Notes: a model not told the origin generated them from the letters alone. Numbered from the stretch's first letter, positions 25,101 to 34,800 are shown. The stretch is 49,605 nt of DNA from a virus (IMGVR_UViG_3300034374_001152:1-49605); one strand, 5' to 3'. Translations and numbers: made by a program.

Positions 25101-27302
25101 CCTAGGCGCCATTATACCAAAACTACTAACAGCTGTACTTGCTAGAAAGTCTTTATTTATTCCTTCAAACATGGATTTGTTTTCACCTAACACTAATATA
25201 TCTAAAGCGTTGTGAGATATTTCTGTAGCTGTTTCTTCTAGTATTTCTCCAGTAAGATTTTTTGGTAAAGATTTTAAACCCGCTACTGTCTTACCTATTA
25301 AGTTGGCACTAAATCTAACAGGTTGTTTGTATAATTCTTTTTTAGCTGCGTTAATACCTATTTGTTTAGCTAAACCTTTAGCAGGTTCTAGCATTTTTAA
25401 AGTACTTATACTTTCAAGAAATGTAGCTGTAGTCCCAGCGCTAAAAGACGTAAATGCTTTTTGAAGTAAACTATAATCTTCTATTTCTTCAAGCTCTTTA
25501 ATCTTATTATATATTTTAGTTTTATCACCTATATCCTCAGTATTATCTAATTTTGAGTATAAAAACTTTATTTCTTGTTCTCTAGATGCTTCATCCGTTT
25601 GCAGTTCTCCATATTTACCACCTGTTTCAGCTACAAAGAAAGTTCCTTGAACAGTTCTTTTACCAGCTAACCATAAGGCTTTTTGTTTTTGTAAAGCATC
25701 TTTTACTCCCTTACCAGTTTTTATAGCTTTAGTTAATGTAGTAGCTCCTTTTAATTGAGCTAAACCTGGTACAAATGTAGTAGATATAGTAGCTGAATTA
25801 TCTTGAAGCGCTATAGATGTCCAGTCCCACACAGATAAGCCGTCTTTACCTATGTCATCTATCGAAGGAGATGTTGGTATGTTCTCTCTTTTAGAGGCCA
25901 TACTTAAGTTGTAGTTTTTATTATTTTTCTGTATCGTCTGTATTAAAGAATCTATTTTTTCAGAATTTTCTGGGCTTGTTAAAAAAGAGAGAGGTTGATA
26001 AAATTCACCTATTTTTTTAGCTCCTTTTAAATATAACTCAGAATATAAGTCTAAAAAGTTTCTACCAGACTGTACAAAAAATTCATCAAAAACCCTACCA
26101 ACTCTAGCGCTTGTGCTGTAATCTTGTTTAAGATTTTTTTCAAATAAATCAGCATCTACCAAAGCTTTTCTAGAGTCCTCAAGCATTTTAGAGTAATCTT
26201 CTTGCTGTGAATTTACTAGCTTAGCCTGTGAGTTTACAAAAGCTGGTAATTCATTAAAACCTTTTTCTTCCCACTGCTGTATCTTGGTGTTAAAGTTCTG
26301 TATCAACTCATTATATTGATCTACTTGTTCTTGACTTGCACCACCAGAATAAAACGTAAATCTATCTATTTGGGCCTTAAGATCTTTAACTTCTTTATTA
26401 AGTGGCAAGGCTTGAGACTCCCATTCTTTTTTAGCTTTTTCGTAGTTTTCGTAGTTTTTATCTATACTTTGTTTTTGCTCTTTAATTAAAAACTTTTGAG
26501 CTTCTAAACTTTCTGCTCCGGTAGCAAATTTTGGACTAGCCACCATGTACTCTTGTACATTTTCTGAAACATTGAATAGACTATTGTTATATACTTTGTC
26601 TTTAGCCTGTGTTTCAGCTTCGTTATATATACCCTCTAACTGAGACTGATTTTGGCTATTAAGAGGTACTATTTTATTTGTTTCTTTATAATTTAAATAT
26701 TGATCGTATTTGTTACCTAAAGTTTCTTTCAAGTACTTAGTATAGCTTTCATCTGAATCAAAAGTAGGTTCAAAAGCAACAGTTGGAGCCATCATACCAG
26801 GAACAGTTTTACTTACAGTCGTTCTGTCGTTTCTACTTTTTATAGGTCCAAAATAATCATTAGCTTGAATGGCTACTATATCTTCTTTTGGTATGTTTTT
26901 TATTCTATCGTTTATTACATTAGTAGCTAAAATTGCTTCAGCCTTTAATCTATCTTGCTTTTCTTGTTGTCTTTTTTTTCTAGTTGCTATTCTTTTTTCA
27001 CTAGCTGACAAAGGTTTTGTTGAATCAAGATCTTGTAATTCCGAAGAAGTATTTACCGAAGGTAATTCCGTAACGCCCGCTTGTGATGCTGTCATTGGTT
27101 GAGACACTACACCCGCACCCGCTGCAGCGTCCGTTTGAAAAGTTGTTGGATCAAGCAAGTCTGCATCTTCTACCTTTTCATCAGTTTTAGGTTGAGTATC
27201 TGCTTTTATTTTTTCAACATAATCTTCAACAGACATATTAGACTTTTTTGCAGCTTCTTGTATTTGATTTATAGTATATGAAACGTTTTTATAAGTATAC
27301 AT
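19191..27302 (-). CDS. Giant internal virion protein with HAD-like domain, 2703 aa
   Basis: By size and operon position, the large polyvalent or ejected internal protein of a podovirus. The N-terminus (TYKNVSYTINQIQEAAKKSN) is a motif recurrent in marine phage internal proteins. Long helical, Gln/Lys/Glu-rich stretches follow. Around residue 1220, YKPESGVPLAAYINKFLPARA resembles sigma region 2. At about 1860-2020 a HAD phosphatase-like domain has VFDFDDTLATT, LTARP and YFADDASKN. The last 700 residues carry conserved segments with hydrophobic helices (NIIFNAVQQALFAMAF) that could cross a membrane during ejection, and a very basic C-terminus. Confidence 0.75.
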   Translation of the reverse strand: MYTYKNVSYTINQIQEAAKKSNMSVEDYVEKIKADTQPKTDEKVEDADLLDPTTFQTDAAAGAGVVSQPMTASQAGVTELPSVNTSSELQDLDSTKPLSASEKRIATRKKRQQEKQDRLKAEAILATNVINDRIKNIPKEDIVAIQANDYFGPIKSRNDRTTVSKTVPGMMAPTVAFEPTFDSDESYTKYLKETLGNKYDQYLNYKETNKIVPLNSQNQSQLEGIYNEAETQAKDKVYNNSLFNVSENVQEYMVASPKFATGAESLEAQKFLIKEQKQSIDKNYENYEKAKKEWESQALPLNKEVKDLKAQIDRFTFYSGGASQEQVDQYNELIQNFNTKIQQWEEKGFNELPAFVNSQAKLVNSQQEDYSKMLEDSRKALVDADLFEKNLKQDYSTSARVGRVFDEFFVQSGRNFLDLYSELYLKGAKKIGEFYQPLSFLTSPENSEKIDSLIQTIQKNNKNYNLSMASKRENIPTSPSIDDIGKDGLSVWDWTSIALQDNSATISTTFVPGLAQLKGATTLTKAIKTGKGVKDALQKQKALWLAGKRTVQGTFFVAETGGKYGELQTDEASREQEIKFLYSKLDNTEDIGDKTKIYNKIKELEEIEDYSLLQKAFTSFSAGTTATFLESISTLKMLEPAKGLAKQIGINAAKKELYKQPVRFSANLIGKTVAGLKSLPKNLTGEILEETATEISHNALDILVLGENKSMFEGINKDFLASTAVSSFGIMAPRSAGNIFNIVKSEFRTRGEIFKNQELARELIDLNEATTPENSTQLRTRKKEILKELALSDAISLHKLRYMTANQIEEVADINRQMRQVNSKFTQLGGLGDLGEAENKRVKKQLEKEYSNLTIAKQEILDTKQRSNIKKAANINKALGNAARNSEAAFYYGVNNFYNDLTMTQMGDGDFISIKGEIQDDGKIKYNDLENQLAKYKNKTIKDEDGKNVDAFEYLKTKIEQGDFNATTIGKDIIVNQPIIDRNIAIAPTDTSAQYAAVAPLEELFHLSVSEKGIKFDSTAKNAVLEAEKVLKEKRDLGVISEKDYSGLKERFDLYRDGKDFDAEEFIAQMNNAISLGAINRSDLESTPSFKKFLNNAIRSTFGDMSWMLSLETSDDVFNLVKNFQADVSKGVTFQAPDREEVKTSLSQEASQASQEVQRIYDEQGVAGAFEILEKFKPITNKIVERRRDAPNFDRQLLTDEIETGKRGIFDLIKEYKPESGVPLAAYINKFLPARAIEASRRVLGEEFTDDVTEAKGVAAEEVAVSIKEEPTRKISPKKLKKYTGVVASNLGVSSSEVSNVIDKAIEADLKDKPIKTFGESRNIGDNLAKTLGKAFGLNPEVFTKKTRNIQKKELDGLRNLRQFLDNNAAKDFSLLPDAYAGPSTIEGKSTFIPNNILNALYRKNDKGKWEKDPTKTVQDYKDLLGKIEGNVYRAAEAQTIKGLAAMSFRNLIVEKAAETAEPKARVDIKAGAKFSKAQLLNVTQARDINSVAKILNIPKITVNDNNRVKKQKQMEEAIVASNIPSWMFEGSKFANFARRKINGIYVDLPAKGGLYYGSKDPAYKKALALAKQNDTDSDIKPPRRVNIKKAFTKEGQQQGQDNLKALEFFGNKLADAVAKGEIPIEIASLFVSSGYQATSGIIKVAAPFRYLSKNFKYGTIPKQMKGEKFREEHNPPASVIGATLIYGIATNNMADIMPYIKKNYYQTKLSKLDDQKLDEAKLDATLPVGTTIADNPAIRFIEAGIDLNSIINYKTGKTMAEELGVSLNTSNINLDNIAEQNKILKDLILDKGEYKNPQAYLNNFVKLSSKTNASKVNNSNAPLNVKFSKNVTNQEALDNLSNIDKALSIARNPDAPVKKIRVFDFDDTLATTKSNVLYTMPDGKTGSLTATEFAKKAGEMEAEGAEWDFSEFSKVMKGAKGPLLDVAKFISDAKGERDIFVLTARPQDAAGPIKEFLDSMGLNIPLENITGLGDGTAQAKARWMVDKAAEGYNDFYFADDASKNVKAVKDALSVLDVKSKVQQAYVKFSKASNLSKDFNKIIENATGIASEKVYGKAKAQVAGASRGKVFRGIAYSAQDFVGLLYETLGKGKEGDAQMAWYKQNLLDPYARAMNDLSSARLAMMNDYRALKKQLGIVPKNLRKKIPGEPWTKEQAVRVYVWSRQGTEVPGISKNDLKDLNSFVTNNAELQVFADQLIAIQKGDMYPEPGESWVSGGISTDMLKGLNTVKRTKYLEQWQRNVDAIFSKENKNKLEAAYGIKYVKALENSLERMKTGRNRSFSDDSLTGRFTDWLQGSVGAIMFFNTRSAVLQTLSAVNFVNFTDNNPYAAAKAFANQKQYWKDFTTLMNSDFLKERRSGLRINVNEADIADMAKQEGPRGVINKLLQLGFAPTQIADSFAIASGGATFYRNRIKTYTKQGLDQAQAEEKAFQDFRENAEESQQSSRPDKISAQQAGPLGRLILAFANTPAQYARLTDKAIRDLKNKRGDAKTNISKIIYYTTVQNIIFNAVQQALFAMAFGDEEPEDEEKQKKYVSIANGMADSLLRGTGIAGSVISVGKNAVIRIINESEKKRPKYEKVGYELTKISPPVSAKLSRINQAARAYEWNKEEMMTKGFSLDNPAFLAGGNVVSALTNIPLDRVIKKVNNVTKATESDMELWERVALFAGWQDWELGIKDESKSIKKKKTKSKKRRSGGITFDEF

Positions 27303-27322
27303 ATTTTATTTTATTTTAATTA

Positions 27323-28897
27323 TTAAAAAATTGGTAAATCACCAGTCTTACTAAAGTCAAATACTTTATCAACTACACTATCTATATTTTCAGAAACCTC
27401 TAAGCTTTTATTACCTCTAAAATCAAATAAGGTTCTAGCTAGATTTTTAACTTGAGATTTGTCAGAAAGATCAAACTTTTTCATTTTTTTATTTCCAGTT
27501 TTTTTATCTGTCATAGAAAATTCAAGTATTTTAGTTTCTTCGTCGTATCTCCTATCACCAACTCCACCACTTTCTGGACCACCGATATTTGTTAAGTAAG
27601 ATATAGGATCTTCTAAAAGATCGTTAACAGCTCTCTCAGCAGCTTCAAGTTTAAAATCTTTTTCTTCTTCTTTACCTATATCTTCTACTTCTACAGCTGT
27701 AGGTTTTCCAATGTTTTTAGTGTATATTGGATCACCTACTTTAAGGTTAGGTAGACCTAAGTTTCTTACATCTTCGGGCGTAGCTTTTCTTTCAGTTCCT
27801 AAAGACTTCAGGTTTCTATCAATCATTTGACCTTTTAAAAATTCCTCTCTTTTTTCTACTGAGGTATTTTCATAAGCATCAGCAGTTTCTTTATCCCATT
27901 TCAATCTACCAGTGATAAATTGTTTTTGTTGCTTCATTGGGTAAGACATTATTCCTTTAGCATGAGATTTAATTAAATCCATATAAGCTACATTATCTTC
28001 AATAGCAGCATTGTTTACAACTTGCTCTTTATATTCAAAACCACCAACAGTTCTAGTAGTTATGTTTGGGTAAACAAATTCTTTTGTTAGTTGGTTTTTA
28101 TCGTCAAATATATTAGACTCTTGAAGTGTTTTGTTTCTATCACTTTCAGCTGGTATAGGCTCGAAAAATGATCCGTCCCATTTTGATAAATCTCTCTCAA
28201 ATTTTATATTAACATATCCATCAGATTCTTCATAATCACCTAATAAGTTAGCTTCCTTGAATTTATTATATACATCACTCCCAACTTTTATACGCGAGTT
28301 TATTTTAAGTATATTTGAATTATTACCATCAGCAGCAACATTTATAGTGCTTTCAACACCTGGAGTTTTTTTACCATTAATAGCCATAACACCTACTAGG
28401 TTAGATAATTCATCACCAGAACTAGGTGCATGACCCGAGACTACTTGATCTATGGTTAAATCGTTAAACTCCTGCGCACCAGTAGAGATGTTATTTATTT
28501 GATCTTTACTGTTAACCATATAAGATTGAAAATCATTTATAGCTTTTCTATATTTTTGTCTATCTTGTTTAGATAAATTAGTGTTCATACCTAATTCGGC
28601 TGAAGCATTCATAGCGGCACCACCTTTTTCTTGAAATATTTTAGTGAGCTCATCTCTTACTCTAGTATCTTTTACATCTGAAACTATTTTTAATATATCT
28701 TTATCTTGCTGTAGCTCTGTATTTACTAAAAACCTATTTTTAGCTTCGTCTATTTTTTTCTGCTTTTCTTCAGCAATTTTTTTAGCTTTGTAATAGTCTG
28801 TTATACCACCGCTAATAGTTTCACCTATTTTACCGATGCTCTGAGCCCATATCTCAGCTGATCTATCTACTATTATTTGTGGATTTCTATAGCTCAT
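27323..28897 (-). CDS. Probable internal virion protein, 524 aa
   Basis: 524 residues, mainly helical in the first 150 with many charged residues (ITDYYKAKKIAEEKQKKIDEAKNRF), then mixed. No enzyme motif found. It lies between the S74-domain protein and the 2703-residue protein, the place occupied in T7-like phages by gp15/gp16-type core proteins, so an ejected internal protein is the best guess. One base separates it from the upstream gene. Confidence 0.55.
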   Translation of the reverse strand: MSYRNPQIIVDRSAEIWAQSIGKIGETISGGITDYYKAKKIAEEKQKKIDEAKNRFLVNTELQQDKDILKIVSDVKDTRVRDELTKIFQEKGGAAMNASAELGMNTNLSKQDRQKYRKAINDFQSYMVNSKDQINNISTGAQEFNDLTIDQVVSGHAPSSGDELSNLVGVMAINGKKTPGVESTINVAADGNNSNILKINSRIKVGSDVYNKFKEANLLGDYEESDGYVNIKFERDLSKWDGSFFEPIPAESDRNKTLQESNIFDDKNQLTKEFVYPNITTRTVGGFEYKEQVVNNAAIEDNVAYMDLIKSHAKGIMSYPMKQQKQFITGRLKWDKETADAYENTSVEKREEFLKGQMIDRNLKSLGTERKATPEDVRNLGLPNLKVGDPIYTKNIGKPTAVEVEDIGKEEEKDFKLEAAERAVNDLLEDPISYLTNIGGPESGGVGDRRYDEETKILEFSMTDKKTGNKKMKKFDLSDKSQVKNLARTLFDFRGNKSLEVSENIDSVVDKVFDFSKTGDLPIF

Positions 28898-28898
28898 G

Positions 28899-29849
28899 TT
28901 ATACTTGTTTAAATTCTACGTCAATCTTAGAGTAGTCTACACCGTCATATATACCTGAAAAGTTTTTAACAACAGCATTTTGTGGAACCTCATCAGACAT
29001 AACACCTTGCCATGTTTCTTTGCTAAAAGACTTGTCAATATATTCAAAACTATATATATTTAAACCACTTTTTGATTTACCTATTAATTTTATGTTCTCC
29101 TTTAACCTACGATCAGATGTACCAAAAGCACCACCCGAAAGACCAGCTCCAACCATACTACTAACACCACCTATAGCACTACCCCAGGCTTGTGCTTTAG
29201 CTTGATTAGCCGAAGCTTCATTAGCTTGAGCTTGTGATATTTGACCAGCTGCTCTATCAAGATCTGCATTTGTTCTATTCTCTTGAGATTGAAACATGAA
29301 CTGTTTTCCAGCTGCTTCAGTTGCTTGTACTCTTTGACCTTCAGATATAGCAATGCTTTGCATTCTTTGTTGTTCAGACATTTTAGCATTTAAAAGGTTC
29401 TGTTCTCCTTGAGCTCTTAGCTTTTCATTTTGTGCCTCTTGTTGCTCAATACTAGCTGCAACACCTTGTTTACTTTGTAACGCGGCTTGAGCAAGTGCAG
29501 TAGCACCACCAGCTGAAGCGCCTGTAGCTCTTAATGTATCTAATGTGTTTGCTAGTGATATATCAGCTTGCTCTATCTGTATTTCAGCCGCTTTAGTTGC
29601 TACACCTAAATTCTCGAATGGATTAGATAATTGACTACTAAGATCTGTAGCTAACCCACTAAGGTCCTCTGTAGAAGCATATGGATTTGTTATCTGTTGT
29701 CTAGAGTTTTTAATAGAATCTAATTCGGCTTGAGCTCTTTGTTTATCTGATCTAGCTCTTTTCGCTGCTCTACCTGCTGCTCCACCGGCTATCGCTCCAC
29801 CTGCTAAACTTGCCGCTGCGCCAACGGCTAAAGCTGTTACTACACCCAT
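28899..29849 (-). CDS. Internal virion protein with C-terminal S74 chaperone-type domain, 316 aa
   Basis: The N-terminus is a Gly/Ala-rich hydrophobic segment (ALAVGAAASLAGGAIAGGAAG), followed by long Ala/Gln/Glu-rich coiled coils, as in T7 gp14-like internal proteins. Residues about 244-316 (SDRRLKENIKLIGKSKSGL, YSFEYID, GVMSDEVP) match the peptidase S74 intramolecular chaperone domain, normally found at the end of trimeric tail spikes, where it cleaves itself off. Here it is attached to a membrane/coiled-coil protein. The Ser-Asp of SDRR is the expected cleavage site. Confidence 0.7.
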   Translation of the reverse strand: MGVVTALAVGAAASLAGGAIAGGAAGRAAKRARSDKQRAQAELDSIKNSRQQITNPYASTEDLSGLATDLSSQLSNPFENLGVATKAAEIQIEQADISLANTLDTLRATGASAGGATALAQAALQSKQGVAASIEQQEAQNEKLRAQGEQNLLNAKMSEQQRMQSIAISEGQRVQATEAAGKQFMFQSQENRTNADLDRAAGQISQAQANEASANQAKAQAWGSAIGGVSSMVGAGLSGGAFGTSDRRLKENIKLIGKSKSGLNIYSFEYIDKSFSKETWQGVMSDEVPQNAVVKNFSGIYDGVDYSKIDVEFKQV

Positions 29850-29852
29850 AAT

Positions 29853-30257
29853 TTATATTTTTTTTACTAATTCTTTAGAAGACTTGTCGTCTACATGCCA
29901 ACCAAGTTCTTCATGTATATTTATTAATGATTTATTTCTACCTATAGAGAACATGTATTTTACACCATTTGCTTTACAAACTTCTTCAGCTGCATTTATT
30001 AAAAGCGCTATAGCTTGTTTTCTGTCATTTTCTTTATACTCTGGATTAGATACAACCCATTCCAATAAAGCTCCCTTAGAATTAGTGTAATATATAAAAC
30101 CCGCTACAATAGGCACGTCTTTTTCAACCATTAAACCTCCTTTACCGTTATCAGGTAAAAAATCTCTAGGTGGATTTTGCCATTCAGGCCACTCGTCCCA
30201 CCAAGAACATAAGGTTTCCCAGTCGCTCTCTTTTAATTTTCTAGTGTTTAATTGCAT
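29853..30257 (-). CDS. GNAT-type acetyltransferase-like protein, 134 aa
   Basis: 134 residues with a GNAT-like layout: an N-terminal strand-helix with W residues (SDWETLCSWWDEWPEW), central strands PIVAGFIYY and LLEWVVSNPEY, helix RKQAIALLINAAEEVCKANG, and a C-terminal INIHEELGWHV. The usual acetyl-CoA loop is R/Q-x-x-G-x-A; here the equivalent is KENDRKQAIA, so cofactor binding needs checking. It is embedded in the virion operon, a spot where such proteins recur in marine phages. Substrate unknown. Confidence 0.65.
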   Translation of the reverse strand: MQLNTRKLKESDWETLCSWWDEWPEWQNPPRDFLPDNGKGGLMVEKDVPIVAGFIYYTNSKGALLEWVVSNPEYKENDRKQAIALLINAAEEVCKANGVKYMFSIGRNKSLINIHEELGWHVDDKSSKELVKKI

Positions 30258-30267
30258 TTAATTTTAT

Positions 30268-31836
30268 TTAGTAAGCAGATGTCACATAATCTGACGACAC
30301 TGCAAATAATTCTAGTGGTAAACTTCTGTTATCACTATCTGATTTTATTGTAACTGTTGAATAATAACCTTTAACACCAGTCATACTAGCACCAAACACA
30401 ACCTCTCCAGTTGTAGCCGGACTAGAGTTAACTAGATTAGCGTAATACTTACCTTCTTTTTTATTAAAACCAGCATGTACCTGTACTCCATATGTTGGAT
30501 CTGTATATGCTCCATCGTCAAAACTTAAAACAGGTTTAGCCGTGTCATTTAGCTCAAAACTTCTAGCAGCATTAAAGCTTGGTACTTCCCAACCATTAGA
30601 GCCTTCGTAATTAACAGTTTTAAATACCTTTGATGTACTGGGGTTTGGGTTGAATATAAATTCTACAGATGAATCATACTGGACTCCATACAAGTTATTT
30701 CTGCTTACTGTGGTAGAATAATGTTGCCATATTTTACCATCTTTAATTGAATAGTAATTACCACCTAAACTAAAAGCTTGTTCTGGCTCATAATCAAATA
30801 GACTAGTCCAACCTAATACAGCTTCGTCAAAGGACAATGTGTTATAGCTGGTAAAGTTTAAATTAGTGTTATTACTTATCGTTTGGTTTTTATTAACTAC
30901 TATATTTAAATTAGCTACGTCTACGCTAGCCACTATTGTATTACGTTGAACACCTGTGCCATAAACATTCAAACCAGGTACTATATTATTAACAGAATTT
31001 ACAGATATTATTCTACTGTTACTAACCGCATTATTTGTCTGAGACTCAGCTACTTGTATTTGATTTTGCAGACTTAAAACATATTGCTTATTATATATAT
31101 CCCAAGCTCCAATAGCTTTTCCAGGCGTAGAAACTGTATTTAAAGTTGATAATTCATCTCTAAAATAATCAACCATACCATAGTTAGATATTTCAGTTAT
31201 ACCGTCCATAGATAATCTTAAAACAGCATTTCTTACCCTGTCTGTAAAGTATTTTCTATAACCATACACCGCAAAACTTTCTGGGTTTTTACTTATACCA
31301 AAGTTACCAGCATAAGGTATTATCTGTCCTATAACTAGATTAGATGAAGTAACACTACCACCTCCTTCAGCTGAATATATCGCGTCTTTGTCTATTAACG
31401 CTCTATTTACTTTTCTTTCTTGAAATACTATTAAGTTAGTATCTTCAGCGTATAGTTTTTGTATACTACCGTTTGCGGGATCTACAGATTTAGTTATATC
31501 TTGACCAACACTAAAAACATTAGTATCATTAATACCTGTTCTAGAGTTAAAAATCCCAGAATATATTAGTGAATTAAACCTTATAGATGACTTAGGCTCA
31601 TCTTCAACTAGATAAGCTCTTACACCGTAAGAAACGTTTGTGTTATTGTAACCTCCTCTAATTCTAGCTTCTTCAATATAGTAACTATCATCTTGAGTAC
31701 CACCAGTATTAACTGGGTTAGAACCAGCGACACCTTCAGGCACTCCAGTAGAACCGTTCCAAACAGGAACACCATTTTTTATAGTCTTCTTTAAAAGAAA
31801 AGAGTTAAAGAATTTTACTTCTATAGTCGCTGCCAT
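30268..31836 (-). CDS. Tail/stabilization-region protein, 522 aa
   Basis: 522 residues, predominantly beta. It lies directly downstream of the 1106-residue tail protein. Asn/Ser/Thr-rich throughout, with a segment in the middle (bases about 30855-31020) that closely resembles two segments of the upstream protein: VNNIVPGLNVYGTG and VNKNQTISNNTNLNF. Repeated YGVRAYL and DGITEIS stretches suggest a beta-propeller-like tail or stabilization protein. No enzyme motif. Confidence 0.6.
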   Translation of the reverse strand: MAATIEVKFFNSFLLKKTIKNGVPVWNGSTGVPEGVAGSNPVNTGGTQDDSYYIEEARIRGGYNNTNVSYGVRAYLVEDEPKSSIRFNSLIYSGIFNSRTGINDTNVFSVGQDITKSVDPANGSIQKLYAEDTNLIVFQERKVNRALIDKDAIYSAEGGGSVTSSNLVIGQIIPYAGNFGISKNPESFAVYGYRKYFTDRVRNAVLRLSMDGITEISNYGMVDYFRDELSTLNTVSTPGKAIGAWDIYNKQYVLSLQNQIQVAESQTNNAVSNSRIISVNSVNNIVPGLNVYGTGVQRNTIVASVDVANLNIVVNKNQTISNNTNLNFTSYNTLSFDEAVLGWTSLFDYEPEQAFSLGGNYYSIKDGKIWQHYSTTVSRNNLYGVQYDSSVEFIFNPNPSTSKVFKTVNYEGSNGWEVPSFNAARSFELNDTAKPVLSFDDGAYTDPTYGVQVHAGFNKKEGKYYANLVNSSPATTGEVVFGASMTGVKGYYSTVTIKSDSDNRSLPLELFAVSSDYVTSAY

Positions 31837-31872
31837 TTGTTTTATTATTACTTGTTTATCACGTAAGTTACT

Positions 31873-34800
31873 TTAAGGTAGTAACAAACTAAATTTAACA
31901 AAAAATCTTTTACTTGCAATTAGATTTGTTGGGCTTCCATTGTCTTGTATCCCTAGTACAAATTGACTGTCGTACGCATTTCCAGTAAAAGCGGTTCCAT
32001 CAGTATTAATAACAGATGTACCATCTGAACCTATTTCAAAATCACCAGGACCAGATTGACTAACTATATAGTAGGTTAACCCGCTAGTATTTAAACTTGC
32101 GTCAGCTGATCCATTTAAACCTGTTATGGTTGGAATAATTATACCCTGTCCTTCAACTGCATCTATATAAGGATCGTTTGAAGTTTGGTAAGTTATAGAT
32201 GGAGCTGTATTAGTTAATGGTTGATTGTTTTTAGAAACAGTACTAACAGCACCACCGCTAACCAATGTGACATTGAATACAAAGTCAAAAGCGTTTTTAG
32301 ATGCTACTGTATCGTAATAGAAGAATTTACCTACAGCTGTTTTTACGCTGTAAGTATTATTACCGTTATTTACGAGGTTAAATTTTGAAGTAACGTCTGC
32401 CCCAGAATTATCAGTTACAGACATTGTAACATTGTGTATATTTGTTAATGTTGTACCAATTATATCTTGAAAAATAAAACTGTCTACCACGGTAGTGTCG
32501 TCACTAGTTGCTTCATTGTGAATGTAGCTCCAATTAGATATTAAAGAAGCTTGTACTGTTTCATTTATAGCTACATTCAAGTCAGATATCAAACCTGACG
32601 TTGAGGTTTCCCAGTATATATCTAAATTTGACTCAGTTGGTTTTGTTTCAAAAATATTTAGATTTTCAAATCTACTATACAGTGTAGATCCATTATTATT
32701 GTATTCAACATTTATAACACCAAACTGATCAGTATCTGTTTGAGATGTTACAAATTCAGCTATAAATGGATTTGATTCAGCTCTAAAAAAAGCATAATAA
32801 GGACTATGAGAATCAGATACTGGAATTACAGATCCTGTACTACCTTCAAACTGTAATACATCGAAAGCATCAAACAAATCTTCTATTTGATTAACAGTAA
32901 AAGATCTTTTTCCTGGCAAGTATTGTTTATTACCTACGTCACTAAATGCAATTGTAGTATTCTCTACTCTACCAAATAGTCTAACAGAGCTTCTAAACTG
33001 TTTGTCTTGAGCTCCAACCTCTTTTAAGTCTCTAGGTATTTTATTTATATTGTCATTTAATAATGTTATGAATGAAGTGCTAGTATCGGTTAGAGGAACT
33101 TGTGGGTTTGTAGTAGTGCTATAATAAGGCAAACCTTTCATAACACCTGTTGTGTATACATTGTAATACTCTTGTTCTGTCTGTTTTACAACTATCTTAT
33201 ATGAGTACCAACCTAAAGGGTTGTAGTTAACATCACTAGTGTCTCCGTTATATAAACCAGGTATTCCAACGCTTTCGTTTTTATCTATACCAACACCGCT
33301 CAAGACAGAGTTGAATCTTGTTTTTATAGAATTACCTAAAAAATCAATAGAATCATTTACTGAAGAGTATGGTAAATATATAGTGTCTGCTCCAAAACCA
33401 TTAGATGTATTATCAGTATTACTAGATAGTATAACTGTAGATTGTCTACCAAATTTATCAGCTAAAACTACGCCTACCTGATAATTTCTGTTTTGTTTTA
33501 AATTGTGGTTTGGATATTCCACTGTTGATTTAGCAGAGCTAGTAGAATCAAAAGGTAATTTTTGATTAGCACCAACTTGATAATCTATAAAATTTGGTGG
33601 AGTATGTTTGTTTTGAAAGTTACTATATATTACTCTATTACTAGCAACCTCTTGACCTAGAGCTTTTACCGGTATTTTGTCATACACTCTTATTATCTCG
33701 TCTGACGGAAGTGTTTTGTAAGGTTTTTGAGATACATACTCGTACACGTATACAGATGAACTACCTACTATACTAGAAACTTCTATTGTTTCGACTACTT
33801 GGATAGTGGTTGAGTCAGATTCTTTGTATATTATGTCTATTTCAGTTATTAAATAATCACTAAGTAAATTATCTGACGACACTGGAAGTGGTATCTGCAA
33901 ATCTATTTTATTAACTTTATTCTCCATAAAGTCAACCACCGTACTTAACGTGGTTTGTTTTTCGTCTCCAATTAAGAAGTACCCGTCTTGTTTAGGTATA
34001 AAAGCAGCTTGAGTAAAAGGGGCTATTATAGAATACTCACCATCAGCAAATTTAAATCTATAGCTAAATCTAACAAATTTGTCTTCAAGGTATTGAGGGT
34101 CTCCTGGGAAATTAGAATTAAAATACGGGTTGACATCTCCAAAATTTAACTTAGTCCCTATAGGAATATTTGCTTGTCCAGTGCTGAAGGTTAAAGTGGT
34201 GCCTATGTAACTAACTACAGTGGTGCCAGGCACTATATTATTACCTGTTACAGAACTTCCATTTGTTATTGCTCCGATTACACCAGCAATAGTTACAGAT
34301 AAAACGGGTGTACTCCCAATAGCTGCAGAAGTTTTAGCTGTGGATGTAGGCGGCAAAGATGGACTAGATACGTCGTACATTGTAGTTTCTAAACCTACAA
34401 AACTTATAGCAGCATTATTGCTTAATGTTTGTGGTTGGTTTACTGTTATGTTCAATCCATTTATAGCAGTAACAAAAGTTCCTATAGATACACCACTACC
34501 GGTTACACCTAAGCCTACAACTACATTAGTATTACTATTAACAGGTATAACATTAGTATCTGTGATAGCGCTACTAGTATTAGTGTTTAATACTAAAGCC
34601 CCAGCTTGTGAGCTAGCTGTAATTAAATTTATAGAACTATAAGGATTATATTTAGCAACAGATATCTTATCTTCAGTATTATAACTAACACTACCGTCTA
34701 AAGCTGATTGTATATTTATTTTTCTTGGTTGATTTCTGTTGTCTGTCCAAAATAGTAGATTCTCTAAAACATTAATACCCGTTATAGGTCTATTTGTGGA

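Noticed and set aside
34220-34642. 140-residue rightward hydrophobic Val/Thr/Pro-rich frame opposite the tail protein gene
   Set aside because: Antisense reading of the Gly/Asn/Thr-rich repeats; no leader and no neighbouring genes on that strand.
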